Assembly (NCBI RefSeq): GCF_028769735.1
Contig: NC_088200.1
Coordinates: 67,028,061 to 67,092,060 of the forward strand
Source: Zonotrichia leucophrys gambelii
Lineage: Eukaryota; Chordata; Aves; Passeriformes; Passerellidae
Reading direction: 5' to 3'
Length of the DNA: 64,000 nt
A program made the translations under genes and the position numbers. Each line of letters starts with the position of its first letter. Positions within the stretch are counted from its first letter, which is position 1. The notes under the pieces were generated by a model. The model was given only the letters and a program-made list of their open reading frames with translations, was not told the origin of the DNA and did no database searches. Shown piece by piece: positions 41,294 to 52,258 of the stretch.

Positions 41294-42404
41294 GTAAGCT
41301 CTCCTTTACTGAAAAATATATGGAGCCCAAAAGGCCCATATCCACTCAGTGCTGATGCAATTCCATTGACTTAAAATGGTCTTGCTGCCAACTCTAACAC
41401 TGTAAAATAAATGGGCAATAGGTTCATGTTAAGTATGTTTATATATCCCCAAAAGGTCGTAAAATAAATCCAGCATGTTCACGACAGAAGGGAAGTTTAA
41501 TGTAATATTCTTGGAAAGCAAAGGAGAGCTTAGATGAGAAAAATATGACTTTCTTGTAGATCATGAAGTATCTACTGAAATGTAAGATATTCATAAGCAC
41601 TTAGTAAAATTGCATGGAAAGCCTTTGCATGTGTTTTATGATCATAGTATCGGCACAAAATAGTGCATCATTCCATGATAATTTTATGAGCTCACTCTGT
41701 GTGTTCAAAAATGAGGTTTTTTCACCTTTCTGATGACATTACCCCAGCGACCCGATTGCCCATCCCTGGGAGGGGTTCCTAGCCAGTGGCAGAAGGGAAT
41801 CTTGGGATGACGAATTTAAGGGCTACAGAAATACCCAAACCAGTATAACTGGAAGCTCTGTTACCATCTGCAGCTATGAGCTTTGTAGGCAGAATTTCTT
41901 TTACTATGTAAGATGATGTGGTTGACAGTTCAGAAGCATTACCATTCTGCTCCCCAGAAAGCCGCATGGCCCTTTTCCACTTTGGGGCAGGCTGTTTGGA
42001 TCCATAGTAGTGAAAAGGCAAATTTACCTGAAGATAATTTTGAGGCCCTTTTATCCTTGGAAGTTTCTATGGCACAGGGCAGTGTCCAGAGTGACTCAGA
42101 AGCTATCAGGCTTGTAGTTTTCACTTGCAGTTAATGACATCAGCCAGTATCCTCAGTGGAACTACACCTCAGCACTTCACAGATAGATTGATGGAAATTC
42201 ATCTCTTACAGTAAAACGGATGCTGTCATTTTCAAATAGTGGTGGTTATAAAATGATACAATCTCCCATGTATATTTTCTTATGTGGCATTATGTGGCCA
42301 CTGACCAGCAAATTGCTCCCTTTGGTGATTCTTAAAGGATTTGGAGGTTTTAATTGTAAAATTAATTTTGTTGTAACCAAAGCTTCCTGTCACTTTACTT
42401 GCAG
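41294..42404 (+). other. SNX24: SNX24 intron 4
   Basis: This is a 1.1-kb intron with a strong GTAAGC donor and a TTGCAG acceptor. A stretch near 41755-41810 faintly resembles the CR1 CATCCCTGGAGGTGTTC region, but too weakly to call. I see nothing else in it. Confidence 0.8.
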
Positions 42405-42437
42405 CTCTTTTGATGAAACAGAATCTGAAGAATCAAG
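42405..42437 (+). CDS. SNX24: SNX24 exon 5: 33-nt acidic exon
   Basis: This is a very short exon between TTGCAG and GTGAGT, both strong sites. Its first base completes the glycine codon left by exon 4. Ten codons follow for SFDETESEES, and the last two bases (AG) begin a serine codon completed by exon 6. The peptide is acidic and serine-rich and fits the casein kinase 2 consensus (S/T followed by D/E at +3). It matches the DETESEES part of vertebrate SNX24, just after the PX domain. Because the exon is 33 nt, skipping it would keep the frame, giving Cys-Gly-Lys-Leu across the junction. Confidence 0.95.
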
Positions 42438-43295
42438 GTGAGTTGATTTTTACTTTTTATAGGGCACCTGATTAATAAACTACTTTAATTATTGCCATTT
42501 ACTTTATTTGTTCCTTGCAGTTAACAAATTAGAAGTAGTTTAGCATTAAAATTGTATTTGTTAAATATTACCATCAGCTGTGCTATATCTATCCATTTTT
42601 AGTGTGGCTTGAATATCCTTATGCTAGTGTTGAGAAATTCTTTACAAAACTGACAGAACAGTGCCAGCTCTGAAATATATCTGGGAATGTATTTTTTGTA
42701 GCAAGATTTAGCAGAAGGAATTAGAGATCTGGGTTCTTCCCCATGCATTTGATAGATTCATCTGCATCTGGTGGCACTACTTGGAATGTACATGCACAGA
42801 ACAGAGTGGAGAGGGCTGGGGGAGGCTGTCTGTGCTGTGGCTAAGGGTGAGAGTCAGGCCTGGGGGGCTTCCAACGGCTTCTGTCCACAAGTGATGGATA
42901 CAGCAACTGCGTTGGGGGCTGTAAGAAAACGGTGGCATTTTGAGTCAGCTTGGTGGCCTGGAGAGTCTGTGGAGCCGGGCTGTAGGTGGTATTGTAGCCT
43001 GCATGACACCACGCGCCAGGGAGCAGAGCAGCATCAGGAAGTCTCAGAGCTGCAAGCCAGTCCTCCGGGATGCAGCCCCTTTACTCCAGCTTGACACTGA
43101 GGGTATCAGTGCTGGCTGAGGAACAGCGAGCTTTGCTTCCCGGAGATGGAGCCTGCCCTTCTGGGCAGCGCTGGTGTGTGGAACCACACTGCGTGGCTCG
43201 CGGCAGCTCGACCACCTCACTTTATCAAAGCTAGTTTGTAGAACAGTCTGTGTGCTGTCCCTTGATACTGACATCCCTGTTCTTGACCTTTCCAG
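42438..43295 (+). other. SNX24: SNX24 intron 5 with a GC-rich interior
   Basis: This is an 858-nt intron. The part from about 42770 to 43210 is much richer in G and C than the flanks and has a few CpGs. It carries open frames on both strands that have no family resemblance. No CR1 landmarks are visible. The acceptor at 43291-43295 is TCCAG. Confidence 0.7.
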
Positions 43296-43360
43296 CAAAC
43301 TGTCCCACCAGCCTGTGCTGCTGTTCCTAAGGGATCCATATGTCTTGCCTAAAGCCAACG
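43296..43360 (+). CDS. SNX24: SNX24 exon 6: C-terminal tail
   Basis: This is a 65-nt exon after TTTCCAG. Its first base completes the serine codon from exon 5. It encodes KLSHQPVLLFLRDPYVLPKAN and ends with one base (G) of a split codon. LSHQPVLLFLRDPYVLP is highly characteristic of SNX24. The donor reads GTAATC, weaker than the other donors here, but it is the only one that keeps the frame into the last exon (G plus AT gives Asp). Confidence 0.95.
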
Positions 43361-46300
43361 GTAATCAAACCTGTCATCTGCTAACAGCACTTCACTGATC
43401 TGACCCTGCACTGCATAAACCACATTATTATTATTATTAATACTGGCCTAGTCAAATGACACTGGTCCAAAATCTAATAACCTGCCAATAAAACGATAGT
43501 TCTTGTGTAACAAACCATTAAAACACTAAGTGGGGTGGGTGATTTGTAAAAAGGTGAAATTTTCCCCCCAGTTGTTCCCTCAGACAAACCTACTGAGAAT
43601 TCAAATCAAAAGAAGAACACTGCCTTTCTTTTCTTGTTGTTGACCCTTTGGCTGTTTTGCCTGAACGTCTTGAACTTGGAGGCCCAGTCCTTTGTAAGTG
43701 CTTTTGCCCTAAACAACAGCTGCAAGCATGTTTGTATTTCCATTTGGATTATTATTTCTTATCATTTATAATCTCTGGAGCTCTTTATGGGGGAAAAAAG
43801 TGTACTTAATTTCACAAGACACTTACATTAGACCTATGTGATTCAAAGGAGCATTCGAAATTGTTATGAACTCTTTTTTTGATATAAAAAGTTCTCTGAA
43901 TTAATAATTCAGAGAATTTACCCTGTCTCAAATTCAATGCATGCAGGGAAAAAAGTACCACTTTCAGAGTGGGTTCCTCTTAGCTTTGTCATTTTACTTG
44001 TTTGAACATGTTATTTCTAATAAATATTTTATTTTAAAAATATAATATGCTTTCAAAACAGAATTTTCTCCCTGAGCTGCACATTTTTTTAATATGGCAT
44101 TTTGTTTCATTTTACTATATACTGTGTAGAAATATCACACTGCCTTAAAATGAATTAAATTTTTAAGAATAAATTTAGGAAATAACAACTTTTTTGCTTT
44201 CCCTAGACAATGGAGTGTACTTCCTTGATATTTTCTCAAGATGTTTCTAAATCCTTGAGGGGAGAGTATAAGGAAGACAAAGCCAATCTCTTTTCTGTGT
44301 TGCCCAGTGATAGGACTAGAACACAAGGAATATTTTCCCAAGCCCAGACACAGGCTGTCCAGAGTGGTGCTGGATCTCCACTTTTGGAGACACTCAGAAA
44401 CTGTGTGGCCATGGTCCTGGGCAACTGTCTGCAGGTGCCTCTTCTTGAACAGGGATTTGGACCAGATTACCTCCAGTCATCTCCCAGCTGCAGTGGTCCT
44501 GCTGTTTTTTCAAGCTGTTTACCAAAACCATAGGGATGACCTCATATACTTTGAGAGGGTTAAGCAGTCTCCCTTGCAGGCAGCGACCATGCTAGCTAGT
44601 AGTGGGGCCAAACACTATTGACCCTATAAAGTCTCAATGAACTCCAGTATGTAACTAGAGTGAAACTCAGACAACAGAGGTCCAGTGTGATTCAGGTCCA
44701 CATCAGAAGACACATTACAAGGTTGTTTAGCTTTTACTTTGACTTAGCATTAGTCTACTTTCACAGACTGAATGTTCATTTGAGGCTGAAGTGCAGATCA
44801 CAAAATCAATGAACCAAAGCACGGTAAGGGGAGGGGGTCACTGCACAGGGTCACATCTGACCCAAGTGACAACAGTAATGAAGAATCACCCACAGAGACA
44901 CCCCTGTTTAAAATTTGGTCCAGATGCTGCCTATACTAATTCTTCGACTAAGCCACATTGCATGTCTTTATCTTAGTGTTTAATGCTCCTCCTAATTGTA
45001 TACTTGATTCCTCAAGAGCCTGGTATAAATTATGAACATCATGTAACTCCACACCATTCTGAAGAGAGAAAATGGATTTCATATACAGTTATCCCAAAAA
45101 ACTGAGATGGTGCTTAGTATTTCCAGCCCACATGTAACATTTTGCTCTAAGACTTCAAGATTCTGCAGTTCTGTGATGGTATTTATCTCCCTTCTATGAT
45201 GTGTACTCTGAGTAAGGCTCCTTTTTGTGAAATCATTAGGAACTTTCCAATGAATTTTGTAACTGTTTTTTGAAGTAATGCAAAAAAGCATTAAGATAAA
45301 GCCCTCTTCTAATGAGTAACATATTTAAATATTGAGGAGGCCTCATTAATGACATATGATATAAAGTACATTTCAGATTCTTGCCAAGGCATTTTCTGAC
45401 CTTGATCCACAGTATTTAGAATTTTATATGGCAGGTGAATATTCTTTGTATTTGAAAGCCCTAAAACATCAAATTCACTGCAAGTCATTCTTTAACTAAA
45501 TGAATTAAAACACAAGTTAGAATGTGAGTTATGGTTTAAAAAAGGAAGAAGAAAACCAAGTCCTGAGTCTAGAGCCTCTACTAGTTGACTCAAGTCTAGT
45601 TGGAAAGAAACAAAGTTTTTACAAAACTACTATTGCCTTTAATTCTTCTTCTTTGCTTTTAGTTTGCAGCACAGAGAAAATATAGATGAGCTTTCTAAAA
45701 TTTTCCCTCTCAGATTAGTTCTTACTTTGATAGACTCTGATTCCTTTGTAAAAACAGCCAAGGTTGTTCAACCTACGACCAAAAGTAAGTGTCCGTTAAC
45801 AAATAACTATTTATTATATGTTGTCTTTGAAGAAGGTGAATTTCAATCAGAAGTCTTTCCTGGATACAGGGATGCCTGTGTTAAGATATTTCAATAAGTA
45901 GGAAATAGGGTGAGTTTTAAACAAAATAAAAAAATATTTCTGGAATATAATACTCAAACATTTTTACGCTACAAGTCATTGCATTGTGACTTGTCATTAT
46001 AAAATACAATCTTGCCATTACTCTAGTGACTGGGCTTTAAGCACTGTTGAATTGCAAGACAGTTTTTCCAGGAATAAGATGCACAGTTACGAACCTCACT
46101 GATTTTCAGATTTCCTTTTTCAAGATGTATTTAACAGTGTGAGGGCCCAAGTGTATATTACTTTTTGTGTAAGGGTACAGGGAGAAAGAAAAAATTAATG
46201 TTCTCAAAAAAAAATAAAGGAAAAACCTAATGTGCTTCAAACTGGAGATGATACTTTGGAAGCCAAAAAAGTGGGATCTTAGATTTACTGTCAGTTGTTC

Positions 46301-47939
46301 GAAAATTGTTCTGATGGTTCTTTAAGCCATGCAGGGGTCACAGATCTGCAAGACTGTGCTTTGTTGTGTTTATACTTAAGTTATATATATGTATATATGA
46401 ATACTTTAGTTGCATTTAACTTAAATTGATATGCTTGGTTTTTAAGCAGAAAAGGCTCACATTAAATCTAATTTTGTGAGGATGCGTAATTTTGAAAATT
46501 AATCCTTATTTTCCTATATCTGTATGTTATAGAAGAACCAATAAAAACTGGTTTCTGGAACTGTATCATTTAATCTACAAGGAAAGCATCAGATCACCTT
46601 TACAAGTGTATTTTGGTAACATTAATGACAGCTGCATAGGGTTATTCTGCCAGGGTAATTTGGGACAGATGATCTTAGAGGATTTGAGGAAACACTAAAT
46701 GATTCAAAATATCAGCAAGTCATTTATAATTATGACTCACTATGAGAAGCGGGGTAGAATTATGCATACCTTGTTAACAGGGGAGGTTACCATTCATAAA
46801 AACATCCTAAAGTATCTATGTTCATAATATCTGTAATATTCTGAAATCACTTTATTAATAACAAAGAAATAACACATTTAAGACAATAAGGATTGCTTTT
46901 ATAGGGTCCAAATCTACCTTTGCTCAGTATTTTTAATTCCAAAATTATTTATGTGAAAGAGTTAGGGGCAAACCCTAATTCCCACCCACATTAGATGATC
47001 TAATTCATCACATACTAATGATTTTTATAAAAGCTGCATTCTTCCCTTTGTGAACACCTGTAGGCTGATAGTTGAAGCTTTGTTTCATGTGGAAAGTTCC
47101 ACATCAGGAACCGTCTACTCTTAGCAGGAAATCCATTTCTAGTATACTAACAATTTTAAGGTTGTAAGATGTGATCAGAAATTCTTAGTTTTACTGTCTG
47201 GTGATTTAAATAGACCCTTCATTAAAATCTCAGATGATGGTACATTTCAAAAATATTTTTAATTCGACAGTGTATATCCATATACATGGATCTATTATTG
47301 TGTTCTATCAGGCAATTCTTTCATGCCAAATGGAACGTGAAAATTAACTGGCAGTTTCCTCTGCAGCTGTGACAACAAAGTAGTGGGAATTTTTTCCTTC
47401 AAGTACTGTAGGATGACATTTTGTAACGTGACATTTTATGTTGATTGGACAACCTGAAAATTTCTTCCCTCAAATAATCATTTTTGTACAGGCATCCTCA
47501 AGCCTTCTCAGTCTAAACATCGCTGTAAACCACAATACAAAAAACAGCTTTGAAGTATTCCCAGTAGTAATCTAGAAATTTCTTCAAGTATATTGAGATT
47601 TTGTTAGAAACTGAATTGCCAGTGTAATCCATCTTCCTTGTGAGAAAAGATTCAGATAAAGAGCTGGAGCCTAGCAGCCTTAAGTATTAGAACATCCCTT
47701 TAAATCAATAAGCTACAAATCTGGCAGCGCATTCATGCAATGCCCACTGCTACCCTAAAGTGGCTTTAGTGCTGAAACAGCATTACTAATAGCACATCCT
47801 CAACATGGATAAACAGTTGAGTGATGCAGTAACCCAAAGCAAATAAGGCCTTACCTAGTTAAGTTTCACAAAAACATTTGTATTGTACTGACATGGATAA
47901 GAAAGTAAGTTTCTTTCTTTTTTTTCTCTTTTTTTTCAG
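43361..47939 (+). other. SNX24: SNX24 intron 6
   Basis: This is a 4.6-kb AT-rich intron with an internally deleted plus-oriented CR1 fragment (44225-44497). A spliceable-looking segment at 45663-45784 is reported under findings. The acceptor tract before 47940 is an exceptionally long run of pyrimidines. Confidence 0.8.
44225..44497 (+). mobile_element. CR1 LINE 3' fragment, plus orientation, internally deleted
   Basis: CR1 landmarks in order are AAGATGTTTCTAAATC, GAGTATAAGGAAGACAAAGC, TTGCCCAGTGATAGGACTAG, CAGGCTGTCCAGAGTGGTG and TGGAGACACTCAGAAACTG. Then follow CCATGGTCCTGGGCAACTG, GGATTTGGACCAGATTACC and TCCAGTCATCTCCC. Compared with a usual CR1, about 100 bp appear to be missing between the AGGACTAGAACACAAGG part and the CAGGCTGTCC part. 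Confidence 0.85.
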
Positions 47940-48010
47940 ATGACTTTCCAAATGTAGTTATAGATGGCATTCTACATGGAATATTTTATCCTCACTTACT
48001 GCCCAGGTAG
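47940..48010 (+). CDS. SNX24: SNX24 exon 7: C-terminus and stop codon
   Basis: This is the last coding exon, after a long T/C tract and TTTTCAG. The first two bases complete an aspartate codon. DFPNVVIDGILHGIFYPHL and LPR follow, then TAG at 48008-48010. The family's usual ending is of the form DFPNVVIEGVLHGIFYPHLQPR, so the terminus is complete. With exon 1 missing, the visible protein is 150 residues. Adding the usual 20 gives about 170, the normal length for SNX24. Confidence 0.97.
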
Positions 48011-48143
48011 AAGTAATACGAGGCAAGAAGAAGCTGAAGTCATGGTTAATAGAATTAACAGGAATAAAATTCTGTGATGTGAAAATTATGCTCAGAAGCA
48101 AGAGGCACAACCTGAGATTAAGTTCAAGCATTATGACTTTTTA

Positions 48144-48149
48144 AATAAA
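48144..48149 (+). terminator. SNX24: Proximal candidate polyadenylation signal for SNX24
   Basis: This AATAAA lies 134 nt after the SNX24 stop codon. It would give a very short 3' UTR. The call rests on the hexamer alone. Confidence 0.45.
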
Positions 48150-48754
48150 ATCACTGTCATTACAGTTGCTGCTTTTAAAAAAGATATGGAAACAACAGTA
48201 TTGAAGTTATTTATACTTTCTATATATTGACATGCTCTGTTTAACACTAAATGTTCCAAGTCATACACTGAATTATGCTAACCTTTGAAAAGTTTTACTA
48301 ATTATGTCTATAATTTCTCTTAAAGCAAACACTAAACCATTTTGCACCAGGATTTTTCCCAGTACATTACCCATTGCTGGCACTGGATGGATTAGAAGTG
48401 CTGAAGAGAGTGTGTGCAAAATTGGAAACATGCTTTCACATTCTGGAATACACAGCACTCTCTGAGGAAATTTTCTAGATTTCAGTTTAAATTATTTGAC
48501 TTACCAGGAGCTTCTCTATGGCTTTTGCACATTTCCATTCAGTTATGACATCTAACTTGTGTGTTTGTTTACTTTCCACACCAACTTGCTGACTGTATTC
48601 CATATATTAACATTTTATAAGTCACAGAACATACAACTCTGTGGTAAACTAAAGCAAGAATATTATTAAGATTATGATCAAACTAAAACTGATACATATA
48701 TATGTATGTTCAGATTTAACTGGAAATTTGTATGTGTGCTGCTGGACATTATAA

Positions 48755-48760
48755 AATAAA
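48755..48760 (+). terminator. SNX24: Distal candidate polyadenylation signal for SNX24
   Basis: This AATAAA lies 745 nt after the stop codon. About 30 nt downstream there is a GT/T-rich tract (CAGTGTTTTTTTTGTG), the usual downstream element, which makes it the better candidate. Confidence 0.5.
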
Positions 48761-50320
48761 TTACTAGACATGAATGTACCACTTCAGTGTTTTTTTTGTG
48801 AAATTTTTCTATAGAAATTTTTCTGAGATTCTGTTCTCTGAGATGGGTCTCAGATGTCTGTCTTCCCATGAAGTGTGAGAAAATACCTGTGTGTCTGCTC
48901 ATTTAAAGCCTTAGCTGAACATGGTAGCCTTACAGAACCGTATGTCTTGGTGAAAAAAATTAAGGTTAATAGAACACAGAGGAAGTCACTGGGCTCATCA
49001 TCAGAAGGGAGCATAACACAAAACCAGCAATGGCAAAGCTGGGCACAAACATTAAGTCAGATCCTGGAGACACACAGGTTGCTCTAAATGGTAAATGTGT
49101 TTGGAAGCCATCTGGGGAGAGTGGAAAGCCGGGACTTCAAAACAAGGTAGGCCTATGACTGCAGCACTTGCTCAGGTATCGTATCTTTATGAGGTCTGTA
49201 AGCTCAGCCTCCAGGAGAGCTTTCAGCTACTGGCAGACTGAGGCATTCGCACTCCTGCTCCCAGAGCTGCTTTTCAGAGAATTTTACTTTAAACAGCTAT
49301 TAGAAAGAAAAGTGATCAGAGGCAAAATGGAAATCTGATTGCCTAGCCCTAGACAAATTTAGAGGCCCTTGCCAAGTTCTCCTCCAGTTCTGTTTGCAGA
49401 GGACAGTAATCCTTTCACAGGTCTCTGAAAAGGAGTGTCAGTATTTACCTTCAGGAGAGGCCCCAGGGCTGTGGATGAAGAACCAGCAGGAGCATCCTCT
49501 AACAGCAAATGATATTTCAGGAGAACCTAGGGTAAATCCCTGCCGACAGTTTTTTCCTGTTTCCGTTTGAGTGGAATGCCAGTAGGTACATACAAGCTCT
49601 GTGCTGTAGCAGTCTCTTCTGCCCTGAATCACTTTGGCTCTGGATACACCTCAGAGCTCCTTCAGGACACCCTTCAGGAAATGAGTCACTTCAAAGAGGA
49701 GTAGTGTGCTGCCTGCCTGTGTTACAGGTGGATGAGCCCTTCATCAGATCTTGGCACTGCCTCTTCCACCTTGAGTCCTAAAACAGTCAACTCAAAACAA
49801 AAAAATCCACATATCTGCACTGAACTTAACATAGGTGTCTCTTAAGTGTTACCCTACACTGACCTCCTCTGAAAGCTACCAGTTGTAAGCTTAAGAGTTA
49901 TTTATTTATGAAGCATCACCAAAAAAATGAACCCAAAATTCTCAAACTTACAGCAAAACATAAAGAAAAAGTGTTTGAGCTTTAAAATAACTAACATTAA
50001 TTGTTACAAAATTGACCAAAACAAGAATTCTTCTGTTTTAATCAGTTTCTAACAGACTGCCTTATTTAATAATAAGACAGAAAAGCTGCTTGTTCTTGAT
50101 CACAGAATGGTATCTCAATACTGTGGTTTTCTGAAAGACAGAAGGGACTGACATGTTTAGATTAGGTATATTAGGAAAATTTACCATCTCTGCTCTAACC
50201 TTACAACCTTATCTCCTGAAAAGCAATACCCCCTGCATATAATGTGGAATCAATTGAGGTGAGAAAAAAGTTTGGGGGCTGAAGTAAAAAATGCTCTCAA
50301 GTATTTATCTGAAAGCAAAC

Positions 50321-50330
50321 TTTATTTATT
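50321..50330 (-). terminator. PPIC: Candidate polyadenylation signal for PPIC (overlapping pair)
   Basis: On the minus strand this is AATAAATAAA, two overlapping hexamers. They lie about 395 nt past the PPIC stop codon and imply a 3' UTR of roughly 400 nt. Another AATAAA on this strand at about 49902-49907 could give a longer form. Confidence 0.5.
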
Positions 50331-50723
50331 CAAAACACTTCTATATTTTACCTTTTTTTTTTTAAGTTTTTAGAACTGCTGGTAGTGTTACAGTAAATAT
50401 TTTCAGTTGAAAAGACAAAAACAAATATTGCTAAAATTTCCAAACAGAACAAAATTAATGTATTTCAAACCCTGGAAAAATGGAATTACTGCTATAATTT
50501 TTCATTAAAGACTTTTTCTGCAAGATCTAGAATTTGGTGGGATATGTCTTGCAGCTCCAACAAGTTATTATAGAAATAATTATATCCCTTCTGTATGTGG
50601 CAAATGATAAGTACTGCCTAAATGTAACCTCAGCTGTTTTGAGGAGAAAACTTGGTGGATCAGTGAGATTGGTCAAAAACCAGCATTAAAGATAAGTTGT
50701 ACTTTTCATTCTGACTATTGCTC

Positions 50724-50852
50724 TCACCAGTCACCAACTTCAACTACAAAGGGTTCCTTCACAGCTATTTTGCCACTGTTCACAATCACACAGTCTTGAA
50801 GGGGCCGATCATGTTCATCTGTCTGCTGGAGTTCTATCGAGTGCACCACAGA
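50724..50852 (-). CDS. PPIC: PPIC exon 5: C-terminus and stop codon
   Basis: This is the last coding exon, 43 codons including TGA at 50724-50726. On the minus strand it follows TTTGACAG. It encodes [19 protein letters not shown], then [18 protein letters not shown] and EVGDW. This is the final helix, the last strand and the short hydrophobic tail. The end VEVGDW parallels the family's VEVPDW. No KDEL-like retention motif is present, unlike PPIB's VEK-type tail. A 146-codon frame on the opposite strand over this exon is an antisense shadow. Confidence 0.97.
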   Translation of the reverse strand, partial: SVVHSIELQQTDEHDRPLQDCVIVNSGKIAVKEPFVVEVGDW

Positions 50853-52073
50853 CTGTCAAACAAAAAAAGAACAAACAGAAAGGTTTGGTTTAGCCAAAGA
50901 AACTCAGTGGCTGAGGTCTGGTGCCACAGAAATAAAAAAGTGCACCTAACATCATTGCTTATTAACCAGTTTGTGAACAAAGTCCTTTACCCTGCCAACT
51001 TCCCATATCCTTTTCTTTCTATATTAGCAGTTGTGCCACTCTGTAAATCAAACACAGTTGACAGAAGCACAGGGAAGGCTGTTTGCCTTCCTAGAAAATC
51101 CTCCAGCCAACAAAAACATTTTGAAGAGGTAACTAAAAATGTACATTCAGCTGATTAAGCTGGCACATACGGGATTATATCTGTGGCCTATGAGCAAAAA
51201 GTGAATCCAGAGATCACACAAAGGCAAGCATGATTATTTTTCTAATTGTACAGCATAACTGCACTTCCAGAAATCCGGTTACTGCTTTTACCTTTAGCAT
51301 ATAACACACACATACAGATTTTTAGTGTGGTACCAGTATTTTTAAAGGACAAAATTAATTTACGTATATTGACAACTTGTTTTCTATATTTATCCATTAA
51401 TCTGACTACACTGAAACTTAAGTCTAAATAGTTTATCAGAAATTTACAGCTACTACTGTAGATCATGAAAATGGAATTCAGTACGAATATGGGAGCGAGG
51501 GGCAAGTATTCTGATGAAGTTTTCAAACTCCTCAGATTCCAGAAGCTCATGTTTTCCCCAATAATTTCAAAACACAGAATAAAGAGGAGTAATTTGTAAG
51601 GAGAACCAGACTAATAAAAGTATAATCACTTGGAAACATAATTTTTAGCTGAAAATTTGATTTGGCCTCTCATCAGTATGTGTTTGCCTGCTTTACATTC
51701 ACATGTTTCTAAAAACCCTTAACGGTGAAAAGTGTTACCCATAACTACCATGCACTACAAAATTTGATTTTAGCCTGGAGAAAACAGTGTTGCTGAAAGG
51801 AGGAACTGAACTCTCTTCACTTGTAATTTGCAAAGGTGTAATTTGCAAAGTGTTGACTTCAGTGCTTAGCAGTCTGAAATAAGGGCAGCGGAAGCCAAAA
51901 GCATGGTACAGGTTTCCATTTCTGATATTTCAGTTCTAAATTGTCCAGCTGGAGCTCCTCACAATCATTTCCTACCATGTACATATTAGATGAATAATGA
52001 ACTGTGTCTGAACAGGGGTAACAGGGGTATAATGGGCACAATTTGTCCAGATTAACCACTACTTTAAACTTAC
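50853..52073 (-). other. PPIC: PPIC intron 4
   Basis: This is a 1.2-kb AT-rich intron. Its donor is GTAAGT at the 52073 end and its acceptor is ACAG at the 50853 end. I see no transposon or embedded gene. Confidence 0.8.
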
Positions 52074-52258
52074 CATTCCATCAAGGACTTTGCCAAATAC
52101 TACGTGTTTTCCATCTAACCAGGAAGGCTTTGTCACACTGATGAAGAATTGGGATCCATTGGTGTCTGGCCCAGAATTAGCCATGCTAACCCATCCAATT
52201 CCATAGTGTTTGAGCTTGAAGTTCTCATCAGGAAATCTTTCTCCATAGATGCTTCTTC
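52074..52258 (-). CDS. PPIC: PPIC exon 4: cyclophilin active-site half
   Basis: This is a 185-nt exon. Its first two bases complete a glycine codon, and 61 codons follow ending in the Met of GKVLDGM. It encodes [39 protein letters not shown], and [16 protein letters not shown]. It holds the MANSGP loop (the CypA Ala101 region), the QFF phenylalanine (Phe113), the tryptophan of SWLDGKH (Trp121, needed for cyclosporin binding), and the Leu and His that follow (Leu122, His126). The Asn-Gly-Ser of TNGSQFF is a formal N-glycosylation sequon, but it lies in the conserved core. Confidence 0.97.

Larger units (their letters stand above)
1..48760 (+). other. SNX24: SNX24 gene, 5'-truncated by the window edge
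   Basis: This is the span of the sorting nexin 24 gene. Six exons with canonical GT-AG borders join without a frame break into 150 residues that match the vertebrate SNX24 family along their whole length. By family knowledge the first exon encodes about 20 residues, including the first PX strand. It is not in the window, so position 1 lies inside intron 1. SNX24 is a small cytosolic protein that is almost entirely a PX domain. The domain binds phosphoinositides on endosomal membranes, and there is no BAR domain. The visible protein begins at the strand before the RYSEF motif and runs to the normal PHLLPR-type C-terminus. The 3' end is placed at a polyadenylation signal near 48760 and is inferred. 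The neighbour PPIC is convergent, as in human 5q23.2, which argues for SNX24 over its paralogue SNX22. Confidence 0.95.
48011..50723. other. 3' UTRs and gap between convergent SNX24 and PPIC
   Basis: This 2.7-kb stretch lies between the two stop codons. It should hold the SNX24 3' UTR from the left and the PPIC 3' UTR from the right. Candidate polyadenylation signals are listed separately. The middle (about 48900-49800) is somewhat more GC-rich, with no recognisable gene or transposon. Confidence 0.75.

Noticed and set aside
41755..41810. Possible CR1 remnant (CATCCCTGGGAGGGGTTCCT)
   Set aside because: Only about 25 bp resemble the CR1 wording and no adjacent landmarks follow, so it is not supportable by eye.
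50718..51158. 146-codon + strand frame
   Set aside because: It is the antisense shadow of PPIC exon 5 and extends into intron 4.
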